A stretch of 64,000 nt of DNA from Methylotenera mobilis 13 (GCF_000384255.1 NZ_KB913035.1:781362-845361), one strand, 5' to 3'. Positions 27,338-36,049 are shown, counted from the first letter of the stretch. Numbers and translations: made by a program. Notes: generated by a model from the sequence alone, not told the origin.

Positions 27338-29212
27338 ATGAATACAACAAGAAATCAAAAAAATAATTTGGTTAGAAATACTTGGACAAAAAATAGTGTA
27401 TTTATAAATACTAAATATAATTCTTATGGAAAGCAGATTTTAGGAAAAGTTGAAATCAACTTTTCAAAACTGAATGTTCAGCGAGGTGGATTTTTAGAGC
27501 AAGTTATAAGAGATTTACCTAGTCCGATACATCCATTAATCGCAAGGACTTTTTCAAGTTCACTAGATTTTATAACGTCAGATATTACTATCTCTTCAAA
27601 ATTAAGTACTTTAGTATCTAGTCTTAACTATTCAGATATTTGGTTGATATATCAACATATAGAAATATATATCAAAACAAAGAATTACAAAGATCCCTAC
27701 GCTTTATACATTAAAGCTGTACAACCATTTAAAGGTTGCCACTCTACCTTATCAAATGGGCAACTGGTAAGGGATATTCAGTTTAGAACTTCATTTAAAT
27801 ATAATTCAAAAGACACTAGAAAATTAATTAGCGAAAGATATGACGAGGGAATTAATGACTCTGAAATGGCTTACCCTCTTTCATTAATCTTAAATGACAG
27901 TAAAGATGACCTTGAACAAAAGAGTGTTAAGCATCTTCAAACACGTCTGGATAGATTATCTGATGTATGCATCGAGGTAATTCAAAGTCATCTTGAAAAC
28001 GTATCGAAAATTAAGGCATTTAAAAATGAGTCTCTTAGATCGAAATACACATCCGAAAGAATTAAAACGATAGTTTCGAAATATGAAAGCCTTAAAGACA
28101 AGAAATTTAGAGTTCCAGAAGCTGATAAGTTAAGTTTATATTTGTCATTGATTGAGGAATATGAGCTTTATAAACATCAAGAGTTAGAGTTTAAATATTC
28201 GTTTTCTGACTTAAATTATATTCATGACGACGAGTTTAATAGACTACATCTAAAACCTGTAGACTTTTTGTTAAGTGATTATTATCTTCCGCGTAATGTT
28301 GTATTTGCATGTTTATTAATATTACTAATTGAAACAGGATGGAATCCATCAACTTTACTAACTTTGACCAAGGATCGAATTGATACAAGTCTAGTTAATA
28401 AAATCAAAGTGGTGGGTATCAAGACAAAAACAGATCAAATACAAGAATATCTTATAGATAAAAATATTAAAGGTGCTGCAGAGTCATGGCCTTACAAATG
28501 CGTTCATTTGCTTTTAGATAACTTCAATAATATTGAAAGATTTTCCACTGGACAATTAAACTCAATTTTTTTATGTAAATTGAATAGAACCGGGCTTATT
28601 TCGAATGTTTTTGAATCAATATCACATATTGAAAGAGATATCGAAGTTTTCTGTAATTATTCAAAAATCCCCATTTTCAAACTTAAAGATATTCGTGATC
28701 AAAAAATCAATCTTGAGTATATGAAGTCTGGGAAGAATCCATATACTGCTATGGTTTTGCTAGGACATAAAGATTTAAGCACTACATCATCTTACTTGAA
28801 TACAAATATTTTAAGAGTTCTAAGTGAGGCGAATATTAACGAATTCATGCGAAGATTGGGCGATACAATTTTATTTGCAGGTGGAATTGTTGCTAATGGT
28901 GATGACTGTACGATTAATGAAAAATTACTATTCCCAGTTAGTTCTTACAGCGATAAATCAATAGCAGATGAGTGGATCAATAGCATTGGTAAACTAAAAA
29001 TTATTATAGGTCGGCCTGAAATTGAGCATTGTGCAATGCAAATGCAATATTACAAAGAATCTATTCCAAACTTAAAAGACTCAAATAAAGAAAGATTTTT
29101 AGAGTTCCACATCCCACGTATTTTGTTTTGTATTGCGATGTATAAGTTCATTCTTGAGAGTGAGTATAGAGGTGTCTTAAGAGCTATAGAAAGGAGCTTG
29201 AACAATGGCTAG
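27338..29212 (+). CDS. Large tyrosine-recombinase-like protein with degenerate active site (624 aa)
   Basis: First gene of the island's recombinase operon. The C-terminal half has a tyrosine-recombinase layout: box I ETGWNPSTLLTLTKDRID (about 332-349), KLKDIRDQ (about 448-455), LLGHKDLSTTSSYLN with His477 and Tyr486. Box I, however, has Asn336 where the catalytic Arg is expected, and the usual HxxR is KDIR. So it may bind DNA but be poor or inactive in catalysis, or act with its neighbours. The gene is very AT-rich and Lys/Asn/Ser-rich. It overlaps the next gene by 8 bp. I cannot name a family with certainty; multi-recombinase modules such as Tn554 TnpABC, RIT or the gamma-mobile-trio are the closest comparisons. 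Confidence 0.75.
   Translation: MNTTRNQKNNLVRNTWTKNSVFINTKYNSYGKQILGKVEINFSKLNVQRGGFLEQVIRDLPSPIHPLIARTFSSSLDFITSDITISSKLSTLVSSLNYSDIWLIYQHIEIYIKTKNYKDPYALYIKAVQPFKGCHSTLSNGQLVRDIQFRTSFKYNSKDTRKLISERYDEGINDSEMAYPLSLILNDSKDDLEQKSVKHLQTRLDRLSDVCIEVIQSHLENVSKIKAFKNESLRSKYTSERIKTIVSKYESLKDKKFRVPEADKLSLYLSLIEEYELYKHQELEFKYSFSDLNYIHDDEFNRLHLKPVDFLLSDYYLPRNVVFACLLILLIETGWNPSTLLTLTKDRIDTSLVNKIKVVGIKTKTDQIQEYLIDKNIKGAAESWPYKCVHLLLDNFNNIERFSTGQLNSIFLCKLNRTGLISNVFESISHIERDIEVFCNYSKIPIFKLKDIRDQKINLEYMKSGKNPYTAMVLLGHKDLSTTSSYLNTNILRVLSEANINEFMRRLGDTILFAGGIVANGDDCTINEKLLFPVSSYSDKSIADEWINSIGKLKIIIGRPEIEHCAMQMQYYKESIPNLKDSNKERFLEFHIPRILFCIAMYKFILESEYRGVLRAIERSLNNG
27379..27388 (+). repeat. Internal copy of the island end motif TACTTGGACA
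   Basis: An exact copy of the right-end 10-mer, 62 bp inside the left-end copy and in inverted orientation to it, within the first codons of the first recombinase gene. It may be an accessory recombinase-binding arm or an autoregulatory site. Confidence 0.6.
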
Positions 29213-31556
29213 GGTTCCTCACAAGCATATTGAAAACAATTTCATCGATACAAGCTCGCAATTTGATGAAAAATGGCAATCGGTACTTAAGCACGAAAAG
29301 TATATTTCGGACTGGAATGATAATCTAATTATTATTGACACATCGCACCATCAAGAAAGTCAAAAAAAATTAAAGACTATAGATTTGAATAATATCTCTT
29401 TAGCTGTTCATGGCAAAAGAAGTATTCACTCTTCTAATATGATGATGTCTGAATTTTCAAATTTATGTGACTTAACAAAACTTTCTATAAATGCAGCTCT
29501 TTTCCGATATGAAAAGGGAAAACTATCTGATGCTATCGGGAGACAATTTAGTTTAATACAAAAAGTTTTTATTTGGATGGTTAGAAAAGGGGTGTATAAA
29601 TTTTCAGATTTAACTTCAGATGATTTCAGAGAGCTCGGATTAGAACTATCAAGAGTAGGTTGGTGGGGCGTTCTTGACTATGACGAAGCATTTAAGATGC
29701 TACTTGAAAAAGTTAAATTAAATCCAGATTTACTAAGCAGTTTATTAGGATTAGGTAAGGCTAAATGGTCATCAATTAATTATGAGTTTTTAAAAAGTGA
29801 AATTGGTTTGCCATTTCCAGCTACTCAAATACCAATGTATTTTAGAGATGGCTTATCTGAATTACTAGATGACAAAAGACCTAATCCAAAAGGCTCTGGC
29901 TTCAAAGTGGGTAATAGCAAAGACTCACTAATTGATAGCTTTTCAGGTATTAATTTATTAGCGCTACATCCCAAAGTTTTTGACAACATCTCATTTTTAC
30001 CATTTCCCTTCGCTAGTAGAGCTGCTAAGAAGCTAAAACACAATTCAATTTCAAATCGAACCAAAACAATCTCACTACCAGATGCGATCAGTTTATTTAA
30101 AGAAGCCACAAAGTGGGTTTATATTTTATCTCCAGGAATATTAAAACTTGCTAAGTCTACAAGAGATCTGATTGAACAACTCTCAAATGAATATGGGTAC
30201 GATAGTACTGATAACGAGTGGAGTAAATCACAAAAATTAAACACTATCGTCAAAAAATCAATTGAAGAAAACTATAGAGATTTAAAAAATCATTACGATT
30301 TCCCATATGAGTCTTTAAGTGCCATACAGGGGCAAAATTCTCTTAAAGGTTTGATACATACATTACAAACATCTCTGTTTATCCTTATTGCAGTTAATCA
30401 TGGTAGAAGGCTAAATGAAGTAGTTGGTAAAGATCTTCCATATGGACTTTATAAAGGGTGCATAAGTGACTATGGATTTGAAATTCCTAATCATACTATT
30501 GAAATTTATATAGAAAAAACAGTACAAAATTTCGCTGACTTCTTTTGTAACCAGGTTGTCGTTGACTGCGTCAATCTATTGGAAAAGCTATATGACTTGC
30601 TGAGTCCGTTTGAAGCACAAAATAAAATTCATCCAGAAAATATAATTGATAAACGAAAACAAAAGCTATTTAAATTAAGAAGTTTTTCTATTGCAGGGTT
30701 TCAAAGTGATCTAGAAAATTATGATTTTAGCGAAAACTCCAAAGAGTTTTTCAGATTGGCGTCTGTAGAACAAAGTGCTATTAATAATCGTGCGCACCCT
30801 TTCCGTAGGTTATTTGCGCTTTTGTACATGAACAGATTTGATCATCCTGAACTTTTAGCTCTCCAAAATCATTTAAGACATATTAGTCCTGAATCTACTC
30901 ATATTTATGTTTCTCCTGGAAATGGTGAGTTGTCTTACCAAGCTAGTTGCGAGATTGAGGCATTAGCAAATAGAGAGAACACAGAGCTCGGCTTGGAAGT
31001 TAATAAAGCATCAGCAGAATATTTGAAAAATAAAGTTTTAGACATCCTGGATGGCCAACTTGTAGGAGGTTATTTTCCCAGATTGGTCAGTAAGTTAATT
31101 ACAAGGTTAAATTTAGATGCAGAATTTTCAGAAAAAACCTTAGAGGACAAAACTCAAGAGGTTACTGAAAAAATTATAGGTAGGGGTTTTATGCCACTAC
31201 CAATGAGCAGTGGTGTTTGTATGATTGGCAGTTCAAAACATACACTCAAAATTGCTTCATGCTATGAGAATAACAAGCTAAATCCTTCAAAAGCATCACC
31301 AGAAACCTGTTCGAAGTGCGTTAATCATTTATATCCAATAAATACTTCAATACTACTTGACAATGAAATTGAATGTCTCTTATCAAGTAGTAAGGATACT
31401 CGGATTCCATTACACATAAGAAATGAACAAGTAAAAGAAGCAAATAGTTTAGCAAAAATAAAAGAGCTAGAAATGAATATAGCTAAAGATAACAAAACGA
31501 TTTTTGACAACTTTGCGGAGTCATGGAGAAAGAATTTAGAAGGATGTTATGAATAG
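29205..31556 (+). CDS. Large tyrosine recombinase with Cys-containing C-terminal tail (783 aa)
   Basis: Second gene of the recombinase operon. Catalytic residues of the tyrosine-recombinase family can be placed: box I VNHGRRLNEVVG (Arg401/402), HPFRR (His531, Arg534), NHLRHISPESTHIYVSP (His556 or 559, Tyr568). About 400 residues precede the catalytic domain. A C-terminal region has GVCMIG, SCYENN and CSKCVNHL, which looks like a metal-binding knot; comparable Cys-rich tails occur in other large recombinases of such modules. It overlaps its neighbours by 8 bp on each side, so all are translated together. AT-rich, unlike the host genes. Confidence 0.82.
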   Translation: MARVPHKHIENNFIDTSSQFDEKWQSVLKHEKYISDWNDNLIIIDTSHHQESQKKLKTIDLNNISLAVHGKRSIHSSNMMMSEFSNLCDLTKLSINAALFRYEKGKLSDAIGRQFSLIQKVFIWMVRKGVYKFSDLTSDDFRELGLELSRVGWWGVLDYDEAFKMLLEKVKLNPDLLSSLLGLGKAKWSSINYEFLKSEIGLPFPATQIPMYFRDGLSELLDDKRPNPKGSGFKVGNSKDSLIDSFSGINLLALHPKVFDNISFLPFPFASRAAKKLKHNSISNRTKTISLPDAISLFKEATKWVYILSPGILKLAKSTRDLIEQLSNEYGYDSTDNEWSKSQKLNTIVKKSIEENYRDLKNHYDFPYESLSAIQGQNSLKGLIHTLQTSLFILIAVNHGRRLNEVVGKDLPYGLYKGCISDYGFEIPNHTIEIYIEKTVQNFADFFCNQVVVDCVNLLEKLYDLLSPFEAQNKIHPENIIDKRKQKLFKLRSFSIAGFQSDLENYDFSENSKEFFRLASVEQSAINNRAHPFRRLFALLYMNRFDHPELLALQNHLRHISPESTHIYVSPGNGELSYQASCEIEALANRENTELGLEVNKASAEYLKNKVLDILDGQLVGGYFPRLVSKLITRLNLDAEFSEKTLEDKTQEVTEKIIGRGFMPLPMSSGVCMIGSSKHTLKIASCYENNKLNPSKASPETCSKCVNHLYPINTSILLDNEIECLLSSSKDTRIPLHIRNEQVKEANSLAKIKELEMNIAKDNKTIFDNFAESWRKNLEGCYE

Positions 31557-32166
31557 TAATCATATTTCTGGTCAAAACAGAGAAAAGTCACGAGCAAACA
31601 TTGAGCACAAAATTAACATACTTAAAAAGTGGTCAAGTGATGGCATACCAATTAAATTAGATAATAATGGTTCTGAGGTACGAGATAAGACTGGAGAGTT
31701 GGAGTTTGAGTGGGTTCCTCTTTCAATTTTAGATTTTTCTAAATGGGATGGGTCACAAAACTCATCAATATGTGTTGAATTGATAGGGCAATTTAAAACC
31801 GTTAGTAGAGAAACACTTAATAAGGATTACAACAGTGATTTGAGATCTTTATTATTAAATACATTAAAACTTGTTAAAGCTAGACTAGTTCAACAAACTG
31901 AGCACTCAAACAAGCTAGGTACAATACAAAAGTTAAACCTAGATTTAAAATACTGGGAATTATTAGCTAAAACTATGGCTACAGATATAGCTCAATTAAA
32001 ACTTAAGAATAGTGAAACAGAAGGAAAAGTAAAGAAACTCCAGAGGGCTCTCGATAATAATAAAGACGAAACACAAAAATTGATCCAAGCTAAAGAGGAG
32101 AGGATACAGTCTCTACTTGCATCACTTAATAAAATTACTAAGTTTAGTGCTCTAAAAAAAGAATGA
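31549..32166 (+). CDS. Small coiled-coil accessory protein of the recombinase operon (205 aa)
   Basis: Third gene of the operon. The N-terminal part (IEHKINILKKWSSDGIPIKLD, EFEWVPLSILDFSKWDG) has no motif that I recognise. The C-terminal 80 residues, from DLKYWELLAKTMATDIAQLKL to KEERIQSLLASLNKI, form a long coiled coil. Size, position and coiled coil resemble the non-catalytic third protein of Tn554 (TnpC) and the small GmtX partner of gamma-mobile-trio elements; this is inference from layout, not from a sequence match. It likely orients or tethers the recombinases. Confidence 0.65.
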   Translation: MNSNHISGQNREKSRANIEHKINILKKWSSDGIPIKLDNNGSEVRDKTGELEFEWVPLSILDFSKWDGSQNSSICVELIGQFKTVSRETLNKDYNSDLRSLLLNTLKLVKARLVQQTEHSNKLGTIQKLNLDLKYWELLAKTMATDIAQLKLKNSETEGKVKKLQRALDNNKDETQKLIQAKEERIQSLLASLNKITKFSALKKE

Positions 32167-33491
32167 TTGAAGATATTAGTTATGTAGTGCCGAATACTAA
32201 AGTAGTTTCAGATTTAAGAAGAAGCTACAAAATCACTTTGATTTGGGGTCAGATAAATGAAGAGTATAAGGTTCCGATTTTTTATGACCATAAGATGACT
32301 TTGGCAGCACCGTTTGTAGACTACTGCATATATTTAGCTAAAGATAAAATTGCAGTTCATACTAAACAGCAAGCATATAAATCCTTTATTGAGCCATTAT
32401 CAACTGCTATCTCAAATTTCTTGGAATTTTTACGAGTTCAAAATATAGATTGGAAGCTCGTAGATGACTCAATTCTGTCTAACTATCTTAACTGGAGTCT
32501 TGAAAAAACAGTTTTAAATAGCAGAAGTAGAAACAAGTTAGCGGCAAGTCGAACTGCAAATGACAAGCTTATAAAAATATACGATTTTTATTTTTGGGCG
32601 CAAAATCATGCTTTGCTTTTAAGTGATTCAATCGGCTGGAATAACGAAAGAATCAGATCATCACTAGGTAAAGGGCAGAGTGATAAAGTTCAAATCTCAC
32701 ATAGAGATTCATACCCATTGTGTTTTAGAGGTGTTGGAAAAGGATCTAGAGTTAGAGAATCAAAGTATTTGTCAGACAATCAAATAGATAAAGTTGTAGA
32801 TGAGTTGCTAAGTAATAAGTCTAGTTATTTAAGGAGTAGAAACTTATTAATTTTTAGGATAGCTGAATCAGTTGGTTTTCGCCGAGAAAGTATAGCAAGC
32901 TTAAAAAAAGATCAATTTAATATAAACTCCATAAATCGTGCTGTTGAAAGTGACACTAAGTTTTTAGTTGTTCCATCTAAGCAGAAGTTTGGATATCAAA
33001 ATTCTTTCCAATTTCCAATTGCGCTTGCTCTTAAAATTTCAAAGTATTGCGAAAATGAAAGAAGCCAACTCTTAGCTAAACTAAGTATTGATGAGAAAGT
33101 AGCGAATAATGCAGTTTTTCTGTCCGAAACAACTGGTGCACCTATAAAAGCAACAACAATTACGCATGTTATAGGTTCAGCAATAAAAAAGGAAGTTCCA
33201 AGTAAAGGTATGGGCCCCCATGCTTTGAGGGATACTTTTACTACTAATCGTATGGCTAAGGAAATATCTTCACGTAAAAGAAATAAATTTTCTTTGGCCC
33301 CAGAAGACTTAGCATTAGTATTGGCTGCAGAATTGGGACATAAATCAATTACAAGTCAGGCACCATACACCAGTGCCATGAAGCTTGTAAGTGAATTTGA
33401 TATTGAGCAAACTCAATCAATAAAAATTCTTGAGCTACAAATGGAGAACGATAGGATCAAACTTGAGTTGCAAAATTTAAAAGCTAAATAG
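32163..33491 (+). CDS. Tyrosine recombinase (442 aa), complete catalytic set
   Basis: Fourth gene of the operon, overlapping the third by 4 bp (ATGA). A SAM-like N-terminal core-binding domain (about 55-160) is followed by the catalytic domain: box I ESVGFRRESIASLKKDQ (Arg240/241), Lys in PSKQKFGYQN, box II HALRDTFTTNRMA (His353, Arg356), AAELGHKSITSQAPYTS (His393, Tyr402). All the usual residues are present, so this and the 783-aa protein are the probable catalysts of island movement. It ends in a short coiled coil. Confidence 0.88.
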   Translation: MIEDISYVVPNTKVVSDLRRSYKITLIWGQINEEYKVPIFYDHKMTLAAPFVDYCIYLAKDKIAVHTKQQAYKSFIEPLSTAISNFLEFLRVQNIDWKLVDDSILSNYLNWSLEKTVLNSRSRNKLAASRTANDKLIKIYDFYFWAQNHALLLSDSIGWNNERIRSSLGKGQSDKVQISHRDSYPLCFRGVGKGSRVRESKYLSDNQIDKVVDELLSNKSSYLRSRNLLIFRIAESVGFRRESIASLKKDQFNINSINRAVESDTKFLVVPSKQKFGYQNSFQFPIALALKISKYCENERSQLLAKLSIDEKVANNAVFLSETTGAPIKATTITHVIGSAIKKEVPSKGMGPHALRDTFTTNRMAKEISSRKRNKFSLAPEDLALVLAAELGHKSITSQAPYTSAMKLVSEFDIEQTQSIKILELQMENDRIKLELQNLKAK

Positions 33492-33560
33492 CTAAAAAAT
33501 ACTAAATTACATTATAAGTATATTGAAATGAGGGTGATTAAGTGTTCTAGTTCAGACCTG

Positions 33561-33597
33561 ATCTGACGGTTACCGAATTTTAGGGTACCTGTCAGAT
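33561..33597. repeat. Imperfect inverted repeat after the recombinase operon
   Basis: ATCTGACGGTTACC (33561-33574) faces GGTACCTGTCAGAT (33584-33597) across a 9-nt loop. It lies 70 bp after the last recombinase stop. It could be the operon's terminator hairpin (no U-run) or a relic of an IS end. Confidence 0.45.
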
Positions 33598-33727
33598 TAG
33601 ATTTGGTTTAGATTTTTCCCATCCCCAATCAATTTCCCACTAAGTTAAATTTTCGATTGGCGTTCTGCCATTGCAAACTTTTCCCTGATGAGTTTGTTCA
33701 TCGATCTACATATGTTAAGCATTTAAA

Positions 33728-33783
33728 GGTGAGTTTTTTCGGGTTTGTGGTGAGACTTTTCGTGGTTATGGTGATACTTTTCG
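33728..33783 (+). repeat. Three 14-bp direct repeats at 21-bp period
   Basis: GGTGAGTTTTTTCG (33728), GGTGAGACTTTTCG (33749) and GGTGATACTTTTCG (33770) start exactly 21 bp apart, two helical turns, so a protein array could bind one face of the DNA. Together with the inverted set at 33868-33969 the arrangement looks like the two multi-repeat ends of an IS21-type or Tn7-like element with the middle lost. Confidence 0.7.
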
Positions 33784-33867
33784 GAATGGATTAGTAATAT
33801 ATGCTTAAAGAATAGGCATTTTCTCCCAAAAACTCTCATTATTTCTCGATTTAACTAGTCTATGCAC

Positions 33868-33969
33868 CGAATTTTCTCACCTTTAGATTAGTTGAGCTGA
33901 CTTTGACTCCCCCAAAGCTCACCTTTAGTCCAGTTTATATCGTCTTAGCTCCGAATCTTCTCACCTTTA
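33868..33969 (-). repeat. Three inverted relatives of the 14-mer repeat
   Basis: CCGAATTTTCTCACCTTTA (33868), a weaker copy CCCAAAGCTCACCTTTA (33911-33927) and CCGAATCTTCTCACCTTTA (33951) share the CTCACCTTTA core and run opposite to the 21-bp-period set, at about 41-42 bp spacing, twice that period. Confidence 0.6.
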
Positions 33970-34037
33970 AATCTAAATTAATCAATTTTTTGGATGCTGA
34001 TTCACACTTAATAGGTTTCTATCCGTCAGCTAAATCC

Positions 34038-35266
34038 CTTGAATTCAACCGGTCGATGCAACACACTAGAAACTGCGTAAGCAGAAGGAGTGTTGCAAAT
34101 GAAACAACGTCCGAGAATCTATTACACTGATACACAAAAGGCTTTAATGTGGGATCGCTGGCAAAAAGGTGAATCTCTCCAGCAGATTGCCCAGTTATTT
34201 GATCGAAACCACTCCTCTATACAACGTATTCTTTCTGAGACTGGCGGTATACGACCGCCTCAGCGGTCTCGATCCAAATTAGCACTGACTTTAGCGGACC
34301 GCGAAGAGATTTCGCGGGGTCTGGCAACCGGTCAATCGATTCGTTCTATCGCTAAGCTTCTCGGGCGCCATCCTTCGACCATTAGCCGAGAGATTAAACG
34401 CAACGGTGGATCTAAATATTACCGCTCTAGTCAGGCTGACCAAGCCACTTGGGACAGAGCCAATCGCCCCAAGACCTGTAAATTGGTGGAGAATAAAGCT
34501 TTGGCGAACCTCGTGGCAAGCAAGCTTCAGTTGCTGTGGTCGCCACAACAGATTGCTGGTTGGCTAAAACAGACTTATCTAGATAACGAGAGCTATCAGG
34601 TGTCCCACGAGACTATTTATCGCAGCCTTTTTATCCAAGCCCGCGGGGCCTTGAAGAAGGAGCTGGTGCAGCATTTACGGCGTACGCGAATGATGCGCCG
34701 TTCACGTCATCACACTCAGAAGAATGATATTCACGGTAGGATTTTAGACACAGTATCAATTAGAGAGCGGCCAGCCGAGATAGAGGATCGTGCGGTACCA
34801 GGCCACTGGGAAGGGGATCTGTTGTTTGGGGATACTCATAGTCAGATAGCTACTCTTGTTGAACGCCAGACGCGCTATGTGATGTTGGTAAAGGTCGCTG
34901 GCAAAGATACTGAAACTGTCGTCAATGCACTCATCAAGCACGCACAGAAATTACCGCAGCAACTTTATCAATCGTTAACTTGGGACCGGGGTAAGGAAAT
35001 GGCAGCCCATAAGCGCTTTACCTTGGCAACCAATGTTCAGGTTTACTTCTGCGATCCTCAGCACCCTTGGCAACGTGGGTCCAATGAAAATACGAATGGT
35101 CTATTAAGACAATACTTTCCAAAGGGAATGAGTTTGGCCAGCTACTCACAAGCCAAACTCAATGCAGTAGCGAGAAAGTTAAATGAACGTCCAAGAAAAA
35201 CACTAAACTACCAAACACCGGCAGAAAGATTTGCCCAATCTGTTGCATCGACCGGTTGAATTCAAG
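34038..35266 (+). mobile_element. IS30-family insertion sequence
   Basis: Bounded by a perfect 25-bp inverted repeat: left 34038-34062 (begins CTTGAATTCAACCGG), right 35242-35266. It holds one transposase gene whose stop codon lies inside the right repeat. It separates the recombinase operon from the cargo. No clear target duplication was identified, because the end sequence is itself palindromic (TTGAATTCAA). Confidence 0.92.
34099..35259 (+). CDS. IS30-family transposase
   Basis: DDE transposase of about 386 aa. The N-terminal HTH region shows LQQIAQLFDRNHSSIQRIL and IRSIAKLLGRHPSTISREIKRNGG, the IS30 signature. The catalytic part has GHWEGDLLFGD (first Asp), TLVERQTRYVMLVKV, TWDRGKEMAAHKRF (second Asp) and PWQRGSNENTNGLLRQYFPKG (Glu). 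I use the ATG at 34099, which follows an AAGGAG ribosome site by 8 bp, instead of the GTG at 34090. The frame looks intact, so the element may be active. Confidence 0.93.
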   Translation: MKQRPRIYYTDTQKALMWDRWQKGESLQQIAQLFDRNHSSIQRILSETGGIRPPQRSRSKLALTLADREEISRGLATGQSIRSIAKLLGRHPSTISREIKRNGGSKYYRSSQADQATWDRANRPKTCKLVENKALANLVASKLQLLWSPQQIAGWLKQTYLDNESYQVSHETIYRSLFIQARGALKKELVQHLRRTRMMRRSRHHTQKNDIHGRILDTVSIRERPAEIEDRAVPGHWEGDLLFGDTHSQIATLVERQTRYVMLVKVAGKDTETVVNALIKHAQKLPQQLYQSLTWDRGKEMAAHKRFTLATNVQVYFCDPQHPWQRGSNENTNGLLRQYFPKGMSLASYSQAKLNAVARKLNERPRKTLNYQTPAERFAQSVASTG

Positions 35267-35365
35267 CCACAAAGCTGACACTCAGCTGATACACACTAGT
35301 ATCCTCAATTTACACAAAACCTAATAGCCTCTACATATGTGCAATTTATTTAATTTTTATAAAAA

Positions 35366-35710
35366 TTACTGATCGTCTGCCCAATGAAACTTATGCATTA
35401 CCCTATGTACTAAAGGCGCAAGGATGAGTCCAGCAAGCACTATAAATACCAAGCCAGCATAAAGTGCATACAGCCCTGCAAAAATTTTACCTCCATCAGT
35501 ATGAGGCGCATCTACCGGTCCCATTCCACCCAAAAGCATCGCTGAATTCAAAAATGCACTGCGCCAAGAAAGTTGTTCAAAATACTGATAACCAGCCATT
35601 CCAATCACAATTGAAACCAGAAGAATTAAAACTGCAACTGCGACATGTCGCAGGACTCTAATAATGAATCTATCAGGAGATATTGGTGGGTGTAGTATTG
35701 GCTCGTACAT
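35366..35710 (-). CDS. Two-span membrane protein resembling a K+-channel pore with altered filter (114 aa)
   Basis: Two membrane helices (VAVAVLILLVSIVIGMAGYQYF and GLYALYAGLVFIVLAGLILAPLV) flank a re-entrant-type stretch SWRSAFLNSAMLLGGMGPVDAPHTDGGKIFAGLYAL. This layout is like two-TM potassium channels (Ion_trans_2), where the filter would read TVGYGD; here LGGMGP takes its place. So it is a likely pore-loop protein whose ion selectivity is doubtful. It lies between the IS30 and the LPS cluster, on the same strand as the cluster. Assignment rests on fold pattern only. Confidence 0.55.
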   Translation of the reverse strand: MYEPILHPPISPDRFIIRVLRHVAVAVLILLVSIVIGMAGYQYFEQLSWRSAFLNSAMLLGGMGPVDAPHTDGGKIFAGLYALYAGLVFIVLAGLILAPLVHRVMHKFHWADDQ

Positions 35711-36049
35711 GAATAAATTCCACTTGTAAGCACAAAGTAAAATTTAGTCTACCATGAAAATATATTAAGATTCATTTGTGATTTGCACCAAACACATTGG
35801 AGATGGTGTATTAAACGATGAGGAGGATGTTTTACTGCTGTTAGAGATAGAATAATTGAACTAACATTAAGGTGCCGATGCATTAGCATAGAAATCCTTT
35901 TGTTATGAATAGCAAAACTTCATTGAACGACTAAAATGGTGTGTTTTTGAAGTAGACGTGTCAAAGCTATATTACTGGTTTTGTCCTGCATTTACACTGA
36001 ATCCGCTAAGCGGACTAACAGTTGCAATATCATTCCCACTTCATCGGTG
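35711..36049. other. Gene-free stretch
   Basis: About 340 bp with no convincing gene. A small hairpin TCCGC-TAA-GCGGA sits near 36003-36015, just past the stop of the outer-membrane-protein remnant on the minus strand, and could be its old terminator. Confidence 0.5.

Larger units (their letters stand above)
33492..34037. other. Gene-free region between recombinase operon and IS30
   Basis: About 550 bp without a convincing gene. It holds an imperfect inverted repeat (33561-33597), three direct 14-mers at exact 21-bp spacing (33728-33783) and three inverted relatives about 41-42 bp apart (33868-33969). A 75-codon open frame here (33903-34130) runs into the IS30 and looks accidental. Confidence 0.7.

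Noticed and set aside
33903-34130. 75-codon open frame upstream of the IS30 transposase
   Set aside because: It crosses the IS30 left end and the inverted repeats, so it is a chance frame.
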